64,000 bases of DNA from Myxococcaceae bacterium (GCA_016793095.1 JAEUJQ010000026.1:1-64000); one strand, 5' to 3'; positions 41,681 to 51,068 are shown, numbered from the stretch's first letter. Notes: generated from the letters alone by a model not told the origin. Program-made: numbers and translations.

Positions 41681-44446
41681 ATGTGCACACGAGGGACGAT
41701 GACGGGGTGGGTGGTGCTGGCGCTGGTGGCGAGCGCCTGTCTGGCGCCGACGGCAGAGCCAGGCGCTTCGGCCGATGGAGGCGCGGGCGATGCAGGCTCG
41801 GTCGCACTGGCGACGCTCGAGGTGAGTCCAGCGACGCTCACGCTGCCCCTGGGCGGGACGGCGCCGGTGCGGGTGCTGTCGGTGCAACCGGACGGCACGG
41901 TCGTCGACGTCACCGCCACCGCGGAGCTCCGGAGCGAGCCTGAAGGCATCGTCAGCGTGAGCGAAGGGCAGGTGCGCGGCGTCGCGGCCGGCTCGGTGCT
42001 GCTGACGGCTCGGGCAAGTCAGCTCGAAGCGCGCGCGTCGGTGACGGTCCTGCCTGCGCAGGTGCGCTCCATCGAGGTGTCGATGACGGAGTCGTCCTTC
42101 CTGAAGGGCGCCGTCATCGACGCCGCCGCGCTCGCGACCCTCACCGACGAGACCCGCCTCGACGTCACCGCGACCGCACAGTGGGTGGTAGACCCGCCCC
42201 GAGGCGCGACGGACGTGCTGCGCCTCATCGCGCCGGGCCGCTTCCTGGCGGTGGAGCCGGGCGAGGCGCGCGTGCGGGCCACCGTCGCGGCCATCTCGGG
42301 CTCAGCCGACCTCACCGTGCGCGACTCGCGCTTCCTCTCGCTCACCGTGACGCCGGGCGCGGCGATGGTGGCCGTGTCGGGGGCCGTTCAGCTCAGCGCG
42401 AAAGCGAGCGCTGCCGACGGCAGTGAAGTCGACGTCACCCGCGCCGCCACGTGGACCTCGAGCGCTCCCACCTTCGCCGTGGACGCCCAGGGGCTCGCGC
42501 TGGCGAAGTCACCCGGCGCGGCGACGGTCACGGCCACCTTCGAAGGGCTCGAGGGCAGCGCGACGCTGTCCGCGACCGAGGCCACGGCGCGACAGCTCGC
42601 GTTCATGCCGGGCTCCCTCACCCTCGGCGTGCGCACGACGGCTGCGTTCCGGCTCATCGCCACCTTCAGCGACGGCTCGACGTCGGACGTCACGTCGCTC
42701 GCCACCTTCTCGTCGTCAGCACCGGCCATCGCGAGCGTGTCGTCTTCGGGCGTCCGCGGCGTCGTGTCGGGGCTGTCGGCGGGCGCCGCTTCCATCACCG
42801 CGCGGTTCGCCACGTTGTCCGCGAGTGCGCCGGTCGTCGTCACGGCGGCGGCCATGCAGTCGCTCGAGCTGACGCCCCGCAGCCTCACCCTCGCGGGGAA
42901 CGCCGTCGTGTCGGTGCGCGCGCGGGCCACGTACGCCGACGGCTCGCAGGCCGACGTCACCGAGCAGGCGCTGTGGGGCAGCGATGACGCCTCCATCGCC
43001 GCCGCCTCGAACGTCGCCGGCGCGAAGGGGCAGGTGCGCGGGCTGGGCGGCGGCGCGACGCGCATCCATGCCGTCGTCGGGAGCGCGCGCGCCCAGGCCG
43101 ACGTGACGGTGCAGGCGGCGACGCTGCAGACCCTCGAGGTCGCGCCGGGCGCGGTGAGCGTCGAGGCGGGCCGCACCACGCAACTGCGCGCGATGGCCTT
43201 CTTCTCGGACGGGGCGGTGCGAGACGTCACGGCGCAGGCGACCTGGTCGAGCCTCGCGCCCATGGTGGCGTCGGTCAGCCCCCGGGGCCTCGTCCGGGGC
43301 CTCGTCTCGGGCCCGGCGAGCATTCAGGCGACCTTCCAGGGCCGCACGGCGACCGGCACGGTGCGGGTCGAGCAGCCGACGCTCGTGCAGCTCTCGGTGA
43401 GCCCCGGCGTGCTTTCGGTGCCGCTCGGGCTGCCCGCGGGCTTCGAAGCCACAGCGGCGTACTCCGACGGCAGCACCCTGCCGGTGACGGATCAGGTGCA
43501 GTGGACGTCGTCGAACCCCGCCGTCGCCGAGGTGCTGCTGTCGCAGGGCTACGCCTACCTGGACAGCAAGCAGGCCGGCACCATCGTCATCACCGCGTCC
43601 ATGATGGGCGTCGCACCCGCCCGCGTGTCCGTGACGGTGACGACGGCGACGCTCACGCGCCTCGACGTCAGCCCTGCGCGTCCCGTCCTCCCCGTTGGCG
43701 CGTACGTCGAGCTGGACGCCTCGGGCATCTACAGCGACCTCACCACCCAGTACCTGCGCTACGCCGCCTCGTGGACGTCGTCGGACCCGGCGGTGGCCAC
43801 CGTCGGCAACGGCTACCAGGACAAGGGCTTCGTCACCGCGCTGCGCGCCGGCACCACCACCATCACCGCGACGTTCGGGGGCGTGTCGTCATCGACGGTG
43901 CTGACGGTGACGAGCGCGACGCTGACGCAACTGCAGGTGACGCCGTTCGCGCCGCGGCTGCCCATCGGCTTCGACACCTCGCTGCGCGCCACCGGCCTCT
44001 ACAGCGACAACAGCACCCGCGATCTGACGTACCTCGTCTCGTGGACCTCGAGCGCCCCTGCCGTCGCGACCGTCGGGAGCTGGGCCTCGCTGCAGCCCAT
44101 CCAGGCAGGCAGCGCCACCATCACGGCCACCCTCGGCGGCGTGCAGGGCACCACGGTCGTCACCGTTTCCAGCGCGACCCTCACCGGCCTCACCCTCTCG
44201 ATGGCGTCGATGGCGCCGCTGGCGGTGCAGGAGACCCGCAAGCTGAGCGCCAGGGGCAGCTTCTCGGACGGCTCGGAGCTGGACGTCACGCCCTACGTCA
44301 CCTGGCTGTCGAGCGCGGCGACGGTGGCGGCGGTCAGCAACGCGTGGCCGTCGAACGGCGAGGTCAAGGGGCTCTCGAGCGGCAGCACCACCGTCAGCGC
44401 CGTCCGCGGCAGCATCAGCGCCGCGGTGACCATTCAGGTGCAGTGA
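41681..44446 (+). CDS. Lipoprotein with ten bacterial Ig-like (BID_2-type) domains
   Basis: The 921-residue product starts at ATG 41681 behind GGAGA; ATG 41699 is an alternative. The lipobox is VASAC near 20. After a short Ala/Gly linker the protein consists of ten repeats of about 85-90 residues. Each opens with 'L-x-VSPA/xTLxLPxG', has 'DGSxxDVTxxATWxSSxPxVA' in the middle and closes with 'GxATITATxxGxxxxTxVTV', the pattern of bacterial Ig-like domain group 2. There is no terminal effector domain, so the protein looks like a plain rod of about 10 beta-sandwiches. Surface adhesion or spacing is inferred. The ECF sigma gene starts 57 bp downstream. Confidence 0.85.
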   Translation: MCTRGTMTGWVVLALVASACLAPTAEPGASADGGAGDAGSVALATLEVSPATLTLPLGGTAPVRVLSVQPDGTVVDVTATAELRSEPEGIVSVSEGQVRGVAAGSVLLTARASQLEARASVTVLPAQVRSIEVSMTESSFLKGAVIDAAALATLTDETRLDVTATAQWVVDPPRGATDVLRLIAPGRFLAVEPGEARVRATVAAISGSADLTVRDSRFLSLTVTPGAAMVAVSGAVQLSAKASAADGSEVDVTRAATWTSSAPTFAVDAQGLALAKSPGAATVTATFEGLEGSATLSATEATARQLAFMPGSLTLGVRTTAAFRLIATFSDGSTSDVTSLATFSSSAPAIASVSSSGVRGVVSGLSAGAASITARFATLSASAPVVVTAAAMQSLELTPRSLTLAGNAVVSVRARATYADGSQADVTEQALWGSDDASIAAASNVAGAKGQVRGLGGGATRIHAVVGSARAQADVTVQAATLQTLEVAPGAVSVEAGRTTQLRAMAFFSDGAVRDVTAQATWSSLAPMVASVSPRGLVRGLVSGPASIQATFQGRTATGTVRVEQPTLVQLSVSPGVLSVPLGLPAGFEATAAYSDGSTLPVTDQVQWTSSNPAVAEVLLSQGYAYLDSKQAGTIVITASMMGVAPARVSVTVTTATLTRLDVSPARPVLPVGAYVELDASGIYSDLTTQYLRYAASWTSSDPAVATVGNGYQDKGFVTALRAGTTTITATFGGVSSSTVLTVTSATLTQLQVTPFAPRLPIGFDTSLRATGLYSDNSTRDLTYLVSWTSSAPAVATVGSWASLQPIQAGSATITATLGGVQGTTVVTVSSATLTGLTLSMASMAPLAVQETRKLSARGSFSDGSELDVTPYVTWLSSAATVAAVSNAWPSNGEVKGLSSGSTTVSAVRGSISAAVTIQVQ

Positions 44447-44503
44447 GCCGCGGGCCGGCGCCGCGGTCGTCCCGACGGACCCTGCTATGAGTCGTCCCGG
44501 TCC

Positions 44504-44992
44504 GTGACGAACGAGGCGCTTGGCCAGCTCTACACGCGGTACGGCGCGTACGTGCACCGGCGCTGCCGTGCCTTGATGGGGAATGACGCTGACGCGAACG
44601 ACGCCCTGCAGGAGACCTTCATGCGCGTGCAGCGCTACCCCCCTGGCGAAGACGTGATGGCGCTGCTGCCGTGGCTCTACACGGTGGCAGCCCGGGTGTG
44701 CTTCGACCAGCTCGCACACCGCCGGCGCGCGGAGCCGATGGGGCTCCTCGGCCGGGTGACGGCGTGGTTCGACCGCCCCACGACCGGCTCGGTGGAAGAG
44801 AAGCTGTGCCTCGGCGGGGAGCTGGCCCGCCTCGACGAGACGACGCGCGAGATGGCGATGCTGCACTGGCTCGACGGGCTGACGCAGGACGAGGTGGCCA
44901 CGAAGACGGGCTACTCGCGCAAGACGGTGGGGGTGAAGCTGAAGAGCGCCGAGGGCGTGCTGCGTGAGGCCCTTCGTGGAGGCGTGACATGA
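44504..44992 (+). CDS. ECF-type RNA polymerase sigma factor
   Basis: The 162-residue product starts at GTG 44504. Region 2 (about 8-75) includes DANDALQETFMRV and LPWLYTVAARVCFDQLAHRRR, which binds core polymerase and the -10 element. Region 4 (about 104-155) has a helix-turn-helix in DGLTQDEVATKTGYSRKTV for the -35 element. No region 1.1 or 3 is present, as in ECF factors. The stop overlaps the anti-sigma gene start (ATGA), the standard ECF/anti-sigma arrangement, so activity is probably held by that partner until an envelope signal. The likely targets include its own operon. Confidence 0.92.
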   Translation: MTNEALGQLYTRYGAYVHRRCRALMGNDADANDALQETFMRVQRYPPGEDVMALLPWLYTVAARVCFDQLAHRRRAEPMGLLGRVTAWFDRPTTGSVEEKLCLGGELARLDETTREMAMLHWLDGLTQDEVATKTGYSRKTVGVKLKSAEGVLREALRGGVT

Positions 44993-45684
44993 GAGGCCCC
45001 GACTGCCCCCCTCGCATCGAGCTCGAGCGCCTCGCGGCCGGCGAAGACGTGCCAGCCATCGCGCCCCACGTCGCGGGTTGCGCGGCGTGCCAGGCGACGG
45101 TGGCGACGCTGCGCAGCGACGCCGACGCCTTCCTCCGCGCGCGCCCGGTGGACCGCTTCCTGGGGCAGCTCGACACCGCGAGGGCCAGGAAGGCGTCGTC
45201 GCGACGGGGGCTCGTCGTGGCCCTTTCGGGCGCGCTCGCCGCGGCGGTGGTGGTGGCGCTGGTGCTGCCAGGTGAGCCGCAGCCGGGGGTGCACTTCAAG
45301 GGGGCGCTCGCCTCGGTCCTCGTCAAGCGTGACGGCGTGGTGCGACCGCTCCAGCCGGGTGAGGTGCTCCAGGCCGGCGACGCGCTGCGCTTCTCGGTGA
45401 CGGTCGAGCGCCCCGGCTTTGCCGTCGTGCTCAATCGTGATGGCCGTGGGAAGGTGACGGTGGTGGCGCCCTTCGAGGCCACGGGCCCGCAGGCCATCGG
45501 CGAAGGGACGACGGTGCTCGAGGACTCGGCGGTGCTGGACGCGACGGTGGGCCGCGAGACCTTCGTCACGGTGTTCTCGCCGCGACCGTTCGAGGTGCCG
45601 CCGCTGGTGCGCGAGCTCGCGGCGTCGAGCCCCGTTCAGTGTGGAGGCTGCGTCGTCGAGACGGCGTCGTTCGACAAGCGATGA
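44989..45684 (+). CDS. Zinc-finger transmembrane anti-sigma factor with large periplasmic part
   Basis: The 231-residue product starts at ATG 44989. The N-terminal cytosolic ZAS-type motif is HVAGCAAC (His27, Cys31, Cys34). One TM helix (about 74-93) is followed by a periplasmic beta-rich domain (about 100-231), which is larger than in simple anti-sigma factors. It resembles the DUF4384-like domain often placed between regulators and caspase-like proteins. Two close cysteines (QCGGC) near the C-terminus could sense redox or bind metal. It is predicted to tether the ECF factor at the inner membrane and release it on an envelope cue. Coupled on both sides by ATGA overlaps. Confidence 0.85.
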   Translation: MRGPDCPPRIELERLAAGEDVPAIAPHVAGCAACQATVATLRSDADAFLRARPVDRFLGQLDTARARKASSRRGLVVALSGALAAAVVVALVLPGEPQPGVHFKGALASVLVKRDGVVRPLQPGEVLQAGDALRFSVTVERPGFAVVLNRDGRGKVTVVAPFEATGPQAIGEGTTVLEDSAVLDATVGRETFVTVFSPRPFEVPPLVRELAASSPVQCGGCVVETASFDKR

Positions 45685-47231
45685 GGCGCGCGCTCGCGAC
45701 CACCTGCCTGTGCGTCGCGGCCGTCGGGTGGGCCGCAGAGCCGGTGCGCCTGGTGGTGAGCCTCGGGAGCAACTACGGCGCCGCCGACGACGTGGTGCTG
45801 CAGCACGCCGAGGCCGACGCCGCCCGCGTGCGGGAGGTCTTCGTCGAGCTGGGCGGCGTCGAGCCTGGCCGGGCCCTCGTGTTGACGCGCCCCACCGCGA
45901 CGCGCGTGCGCGAGGCGTTCGCCGAGGTGACCGGCCGCATCGCCGAGCTCACGGGCGCGGGCCGGGAGGTGCAGCTGTTCGTCTTCGCGACCTCGCACGG
46001 CCGTGACGGGGCGCTCCGGCTCACCGGCTCGACGTTGCCCATCGCCGAGCTGAAGGCCCTGGCCCGGGGCACCCGCGCGAGCCTGCGCGTCGTGGTGGTG
46101 GACGCGTGCGAGGCGGGCGTGCGGGCGAAGGGCGCGACGAAGGGGCCGGCGTACCAGCTCGACCTGGGCCGTCCCGAGACGACCGGCGACGTCTTCATCT
46201 CGTCCAGCGGGGCCGCGGAGGCCGCGCAGGAGTGGGAGGCGCTCTCGGGCTCGCTCTTCACGCACCACCTGCTGGCGGCGCTGCGGGGCGACGCCGACGC
46301 GAACCAGGACGGCCGGGTCACGCTCATGGAGGCCTACGGCTACGCCGAGCGTCGCACCGTCGCCGAGAGCCTCGACGTCGGTCAGCACCCGCAGTTCGAC
46401 GTCGGCCTGGCGGGCTCGATGGACGTGACGCTGACACAGCCGGGCGTGGCGCGCGCGAAGGTGGTGCTGAACGAGGGGCTCGAGGGCCGCTTCGTGGTGG
46501 TGAGCCAGCCGCGACCCGACGTCGTCCTCGAGGTGCAGAAGCGCCGCGGCCGCCCGCTGGCGCTCGCGGTGCCGGCCGGGCGCTACGTGGTGCGCCAGGC
46601 GCGCGGCTTCTCGGTGGCGCTGCAGGAGGTCGAGCTGCCGTTCGGCGGCGTCGCGCGCGTGGACGGCCGGGGCTTCGTGACGCGCGACTTCGGCGAGGTG
46701 GCCCTCAAGGGCGGCGTCATCGAGTTCCACCCTCACGCGCTGCGGGTGACGGGCGGAGGCACGAGTCCGCTCATGGCTGACGGCCCGCTTCGGTGGAGCC
46801 TCGGCCTGTCGTACCGCGTGGCCATCGGGACCCTCTGGGGCCTCATCGGCGTCGCGTGGGGCGCCTCGCGGTTCGGCGGAGACGGCCTCACGGTCTTCGA
46901 TCACCGCGTCGCCGCGCGCCTCTCGGCGGGGCCGCGCTTCTGGCTCGGTCCAGTGGTGTTGATGGTGGGCGGCCTCGTCGAGGTGTCGTGGCTGCGGCAG
47001 GCGTTCGTGCGCGACCGGGAGGCTGAGATCCAGCGCTCCTACCCTGCCCTGCCGCCGCGCATGACGGTGGGGGCCGCACTGGGCCCGCAGGTGCTGGCCG
47101 AGCTCCCGCTCGTCGGGCCGCTCTTCGTGACGGCGGGCGCGGCGGGGGTGCTGCGCGTCCTGCCGGTGCAGGGAGCGCCCCTCTGGTCGCCGGGGCTCGA
47201 CGTCGAGCTGGGGTTGGGAGCGCGGCTGTGA
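45681..47231 (+). CDS. Secreted caspase-like (C14) cysteine protease with C-terminal envelope domain
   Basis: The 516-residue product starts at ATG 45681. The signal peptide ends VGWA (about 18). Residues 20-260 are a caspase/metacaspase fold with both catalytic positions: His106 in ATSHGRDG and Cys143 in VVDACEAG. An SSSGAAEAA loop and DGRVTLMEAY follow, as in other bacterial caspase-like proteins. The remaining 250 residues are beta-rich with membrane-like segments (about 385-500) that look like an outer-membrane barrel or several TM strands. A protease tied to a sigma/anti-sigma pair by overlaps suggests regulated proteolysis in the envelope, or an output of the sigma factor. Substrate unknown. 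Confidence 0.85.
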   Translation: MRRALATTCLCVAAVGWAAEPVRLVVSLGSNYGAADDVVLQHAEADAARVREVFVELGGVEPGRALVLTRPTATRVREAFAEVTGRIAELTGAGREVQLFVFATSHGRDGALRLTGSTLPIAELKALARGTRASLRVVVVDACEAGVRAKGATKGPAYQLDLGRPETTGDVFISSSGAAEAAQEWEALSGSLFTHHLLAALRGDADANQDGRVTLMEAYGYAERRTVAESLDVGQHPQFDVGLAGSMDVTLTQPGVARAKVVLNEGLEGRFVVVSQPRPDVVLEVQKRRGRPLALAVPAGRYVVRQARGFSVALQEVELPFGGVARVDGRGFVTRDFGEVALKGGVIEFHPHALRVTGGGTSPLMADGPLRWSLGLSYRVAIGTLWGLIGVAWGASRFGGDGLTVFDHRVAARLSAGPRFWLGPVVLMVGGLVEVSWLRQAFVRDREAEIQRSYPALPPRMTVGAALGPQVLAELPLVGPLFVTAGAAGVLRVLPVQGAPLWSPGLDVELGLGARL

Positions 47232-49024
47232 GGCCCCTCGCTGCGCTGCTCGCGCTCAGTGTCCTCTGCTGCACACCCGCCGGCGTGGTTGGCACCCGCT
47301 ACCGCGGCGAGCCGCTCTTCACGGTGCGGGGCCAGTTGGTGACGCCGAGCGCCGCGCCCACCGCGCCCATCCGCCTCGCAATCGCCTGGTACCCCGACGA
47401 GACGAGCAGCACCGCGCCGCGAGCCATCGTCACCCAGGAGGTGGTGTACGAGGGCAGCTTCCCGCTCAACTACACGTTCAGCTTCTTCACGGTGCCGCCG
47501 CCCGGAGTGCTGACGGAGTACCGCGACGGCGACGAGGTGACGCGCGCGGCGTTCGGCGTGCTGCTCGCGTACCAGGACGTGGACGGCAACGGGCAGCTCG
47601 ACGCGATCCCCGCGGGCGGCCGGGCGGTGGACCGCGTGCTCGGGACGAGCGTGGGCGACACGTACAACGGCGCGCCGGCCGAGGCGCCGCTGTGGGTCGC
47701 GTACGTCGAGGGCGCTCCGGGGCGACGGTGGACCGGGTACGCAGCGGGCTACAACCTCTGGGAAGCGCGCGCGCGGCAGGTCGTCCCATCGGACACCGGC
47801 GTGCCCATTCGTCTCGACGCCACCAACGAGCTCGCCTTCTTCGTCTGCGACGAGTTCATCTCCGGCAGCGCGTACGGCTTCGATCTGCCCTGCAACGTCG
47901 AGCCCACCGGCGGGCTGCGGGTCATCGGCAACGTGCAGCGCACCGACGGCGTTCCAGCCATCGCCCTGCGCATCACCGACGGTCGCGCCCCCGTCCCCGG
48001 CCTCGTCGTCGAGCTCAACGACGCTGGCGTCTCCTTCGACACCGCGAGCGGCAACTACACCGCGTCCGGCGAGGTGCCCGTGACGGCGCCGGGCCTCAAC
48101 GTCGTGCGCGTGCGCGCGCCGAACCGGGAGCCGATCGTCTTCACCGTCGAGGCGCCGGGTGACTTCTCGCTGCTGGCCCCCAGAGCCGGCGCGCGAGTGC
48201 TCGCCGGGACCCCGCTCGTCGCGCAGTGGGGCCGGGCGCCGGGCGCGCTCTTCTACCAGGCGCAGGCCTACGCAGTGACGCCGCCTCACGACGGGCCGCC
48301 AGCGGTGCTGGTGTACGACCGCCAGGAGGCGTCGCTCTCGGCGCGGCTCGAGGGCCTGACTCGCGACGATCACCACGAGGTCCTCGTCAGCGCCTTCGCG
48401 CCCCGCTACCTCGCGCACGGCCGGGGCGGCTCGCTCGTGAACGCGTTCGTCAGCCACAGCGAGACCGTCGACGTGCTGCCGGCCGACGTGGGCGGGTGGC
48501 TGTCGGGCGTCGCGCTGGTGAGCCGGTACCAGGGCCAGTCAGGCGGATCGGTGTGGGTCGAGGCCTTCGACGGCGTCGCGCCCGTCACCAACGCCCTCGT
48601 CACCGCCAACGGCGAGGCGCTCACCTTCGACGCCATGACCGGCGAGTACGGAGCGACGGTGGCGCTCCAGCCCGGTGACGTCGCCCGCCTCGGGCTGACG
48701 TTGCCGGGGCAGGCGCGGAAGTCGTTCGACCTTCCCCTGCCCGGCGACTTCACCGTGACCGCGCCACCGCGTTCCCACCCCACCCGCACGCCGCTGCGCC
48801 TCGAGTGGACGCGCGCTCCCGACGCCAGCGACTACCGCGTCAGCGTCACCGACCCCACCGGGCGGAGCCTTCACTTCGCCGTCGTGAGCGATCACAGCGC
48901 CACGGTGCCGGCCCTCGACGCGGTGGGCGACGTCTTCGTGACCGTCACCGCTGCGCGCCAGTCGTCGAGCCGCCATCGGTTCGGGCTCGTCCAGCAGTCC
49001 TTCGACGTGACGCTGACACCCTGA
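47228..49024 (+). CDS. Secreted or lipid-anchored multi-domain protein closing the caspase operon
   Basis: The 598-residue product starts at GTG 47228 (GTGA overlap). An N-terminal signal with Cys15 or Cys14 (VLCC) is a weak lipobox. Residues 25-220 are a first domain with an FLxDVDGNGQLD-like Ca2+-style loop. The rest is a series of beta-sandwich modules (about 230-330, 330-420, 430-510, 510-598), each ending in a 'PGDF(S/T)V' phrase followed by a fibronectin III-like strand set. It is probably the exported partner or substrate of the protease encoded just upstream. No catalytic motif is visible. Confidence 0.7.
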   Translation: MRPLAALLALSVLCCTPAGVVGTRYRGEPLFTVRGQLVTPSAAPTAPIRLAIAWYPDETSSTAPRAIVTQEVVYEGSFPLNYTFSFFTVPPPGVLTEYRDGDEVTRAAFGVLLAYQDVDGNGQLDAIPAGGRAVDRVLGTSVGDTYNGAPAEAPLWVAYVEGAPGRRWTGYAAGYNLWEARARQVVPSDTGVPIRLDATNELAFFVCDEFISGSAYGFDLPCNVEPTGGLRVIGNVQRTDGVPAIALRITDGRAPVPGLVVELNDAGVSFDTASGNYTASGEVPVTAPGLNVVRVRAPNREPIVFTVEAPGDFSLLAPRAGARVLAGTPLVAQWGRAPGALFYQAQAYAVTPPHDGPPAVLVYDRQEASLSARLEGLTRDDHHEVLVSAFAPRYLAHGRGGSLVNAFVSHSETVDVLPADVGGWLSGVALVSRYQGQSGGSVWVEAFDGVAPVTNALVTANGEALTFDAMTGEYGATVALQPGDVARLGLTLPGQARKSFDLPLPGDFTVTAPPRSHPTRTPLRLEWTRAPDASDYRVSVTDPTGRSLHFAVVSDHSATVPALDAVGDVFVTVTAARQSSSRHRFGLVQQSFDVTLTP

Positions 49025-49040
49025 CAGAGCGCTCAGCGTC
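49009..49040. terminator. Inverted repeat over two convergent stop codons
   Basis: GACGCTGA at 49009-49016 pairs perfectly with TCAGCGTC at 49033-49040 across a 16-base loop. It covers both convergent stops. It may end transcription in both directions, though no T tract is present. Confidence 0.3.
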
Positions 49041-50118
49041 CCGGTGCGAGCGTCAGCTCGTAGAGCGTGGTGACCTCTCTCGAGCGGGCGGCGTGCAGCG
49101 GGTCCGAGCGATCGCGCGCCTTCCCGTGCCGGGGCTTCGCCGCGTGGCGCCTGGCGATGACGAGGCCCGCGGCCGCGATGCGCTCCTGGAGCCAGCCGCG
49201 CGGTCGGAGCCCCAGCAGCTCGGCGAGATCGGAGATGATCAGCAGGCCCCGGCCACCCGGCTCGAGGTGGGGCGCGAGCCCGTTCAGGAACGCGAGCAGG
49301 AACGCGCTGCCCTCGTCGAACACCGCGGCGTCGAAGCGGCTCTTCGGCGCCTCGGGGATCCACGGCGGGTTGCAGACGACGAGGTCGGCCCGCCCCTCGG
49401 GGAAGAGCGCACGCTGCTCGGCGACGAAGCGCCTCGACAGCTGCAGCCGGCTGGCGTTGTCAGCGGCACATGCGACGGCGCGGGGCTCGAGGTCCGTCGC
49501 CACGGCGCTGGCGGCGCCGCGCTGGAGGAGCACGAACGAGAGCACACCGGTCCCGCAGCCGACGTCGAACACCCGCGTGCCCGAGACGTCTCGCACGCGC
49601 GTGAGCAGCTCGACGTACTCCGCGCGCGTGGGCGAGTAGACGCCGAACGCCGGGTGCAGCCGCCCCTCGAGCCCTGGCACCTCGAGGCCCTTCTGTCGCC
49701 ACGCCTCGGCGCCCAGCATGCCCAGGAGCGTCGAGAGCGGCGTCAGCGTGAGCGCGCGCGTCGCACCGCCCCAGACCGCTTCGCAGGCCGTCCGGACGTC
49801 CGGTGCGCCGCCGAGGAGGAGCCGGTACTGCGCGTCGAGCCCGACGACGAGCTTCGAGGTGAGGGCGTGCTCGAGCTGCCGGCGGGCGCGCTCCTGCCTG
49901 AAGGCCTCGAGCGCCGAAGCGGCGGGCTTCGCCTCGGGGAGCCTGCGCGTCATCGCCCCGAGCAGCTGCTTCGCGTTGAAGAAGGTGCCGCGGTACCACA
50001 GCGTCTCACCCTTGCGGACGCGGCGGAGCGCCTCGTCGGCCCGCAGGCGATCGTCCACCTCGACGAGCGCCGAAGGTGCGGGCTCGTCGTACTCCGTCTG
50101 CCAGGTGAACGGCTCCAT
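49033..50118 (-). CDS. Class I SAM-dependent methyltransferase with NPPW motif
   Basis: The product is 361 residues from ATG 50118; an in-frame GTG at 50136 adds six residues. It is cytosolic. The C-terminal half has motif I VFDVGCGTGVLSF and motif IV VVCNPPWIPE, the Asn-Pro-Pro-aromatic signature of N-methyltransferases acting on glutamine, adenine or guanine nitrogens (HemK/PrmB, RsmC/MTS-type). The N-terminal 170 residues are a substrate-recognition domain I cannot place. A ribosomal or release-factor target is possible. It stands alone and converges on the caspase operon. Confidence 0.8.
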   Translation of the reverse strand: MEPFTWQTEYDEPAPSALVEVDDRLRADEALRRVRKGETLWYRGTFFNAKQLLGAMTRRLPEAKPAASALEAFRQERARRQLEHALTSKLVVGLDAQYRLLLGGAPDVRTACEAVWGGATRALTLTPLSTLLGMLGAEAWRQKGLEVPGLEGRLHPAFGVYSPTRAEYVELLTRVRDVSGTRVFDVGCGTGVLSFVLLQRGAASAVATDLEPRAVACAADNASRLQLSRRFVAEQRALFPEGRADLVVCNPPWIPEAPKSRFDAAVFDEGSAFLLAFLNGLAPHLEPGGRGLLIISDLAELLGLRPRGWLQERIAAAGLVIARRHAAKPRHGKARDRSDPLHAARSREVTTLYELTLAPGR

Positions 50119-50177
50119 GCGGGGCTCTTGTCTCACGAAGCAGGGCGGGCGACGAAGCGTGCTATCGTCCTGACGAG

Positions 50178-51062
50178 ATGTTCGCGCTCACCCTCACCGC
50201 GCTCTTCTTGAGCCAGACCCCCGACACCCGCGCCCCGGTCGGGGTCGCCTTGACCAGCCGACGCCCCAACGCCGACGCGTTCGCGCCGAAGGTCGCCACC
50301 CGCGTGGCCGAGATCCTCAAGCGCGAGGGCGTGAGCGACGTACGCGACGACACGCGCACGACGAAGGAGCTCAAGGCGGCCGGCTTCTCTGACCCGCGCA
50401 CCTGCAACGGTGGGCAGACCTGCAGCGCGCGCCTCGCGGTGCTCCTGGGGCCGAAGGCGGTGCTGGTGGGCGTCGACGTCGCCAGGGTGGGCAAGTCCCT
50501 GGCGATTCACCTCGAGGCCTTCGCCGCCGACCTGTCGGAGCCCCTCGCCGCGATCGACATCACCGCGCGTGAAGACAAGTGGGCGGATCAGTCGCTCGCC
50601 GACATCACGAAGTTCGCCCGGCAGGTGAAGGAGCGACTCTCCATCGAGAAGCCGAAGGTGGCGGTGGCGCCACCCCCTCCCCCGCCCCCTGTCGAGAAGA
50701 AGCCTGGCGACGCGCCCGTCGAGCCGAAGCTCGAGCCGAAGCCGGGCGGCGGTGAGCGCCCTGACGTGACGGCGACGACCGAGCCTGCGCCCTCGAGGGT
50801 ACCTGCGATCGTCGTGGCCTCGGCGGCTGGGGCCGCTGCGATCACCGCGGGCATCTTCGCTGGCCTCGCCGCCGCCGACCGCGCCACCTGGGACAAGAAC
50901 GTCACCATGCAGCCGGACGGCTCGCTGGGCTCGGCGACGCTCACCGACACGCAGGTCTCGCAGCTCGCGCAGGGAATGAACACGAAGGCGACCGTCGCGC
51001 TCGGCAGCGGCATCGGCGCGGCAGTGCTCGCCGGCGTGGCGACCTGGCTCTTCGTGAAGTGA
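50178..51062 (+). CDS. Unknown membrane-associated protein with Pro-rich linker
   Basis: The 294-residue product starts at ATG 50178. A short hydrophobic start (MFALTLTALFLSQ) may be a signal peptide. Residues 20-155 form a compact alpha/beta domain with two cysteines (RTCNGGQTC). A Pro/Lys linker (about 165-205) leads to two hydrophobic helices: about 209-235 and the very C-terminus (about 275-294). I recognise no family; the linker and hydrophobic tail resemble myxobacterial periplasmic helper proteins. Divergent from the methyltransferase across 59 bp and convergent with the next gene. Confidence 0.6.
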   Translation: MFALTLTALFLSQTPDTRAPVGVALTSRRPNADAFAPKVATRVAEILKREGVSDVRDDTRTTKELKAAGFSDPRTCNGGQTCSARLAVLLGPKAVLVGVDVARVGKSLAIHLEAFAADLSEPLAAIDITAREDKWADQSLADITKFARQVKERLSIEKPKVAVAPPPPPPPVEKKPGDAPVEPKLEPKPGGGERPDVTATTEPAPSRVPAIVVASAAGAAAITAGIFAGLAAADRATWDKNVTMQPDGSLGSATLTDTQVSQLAQGMNTKATVALGSGIGAAVLAGVATWLFVK

Positions 51063-51068
51063 CGCGCC

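Noticed and set aside
44448-44467. Hairpin CCGCGG-N7-CCGCGG after the Ig-like gene as a terminator
   Set aside because: Each arm is itself a palindrome in very GC-rich DNA and no T tract follows, so it is not distinguishable from background.
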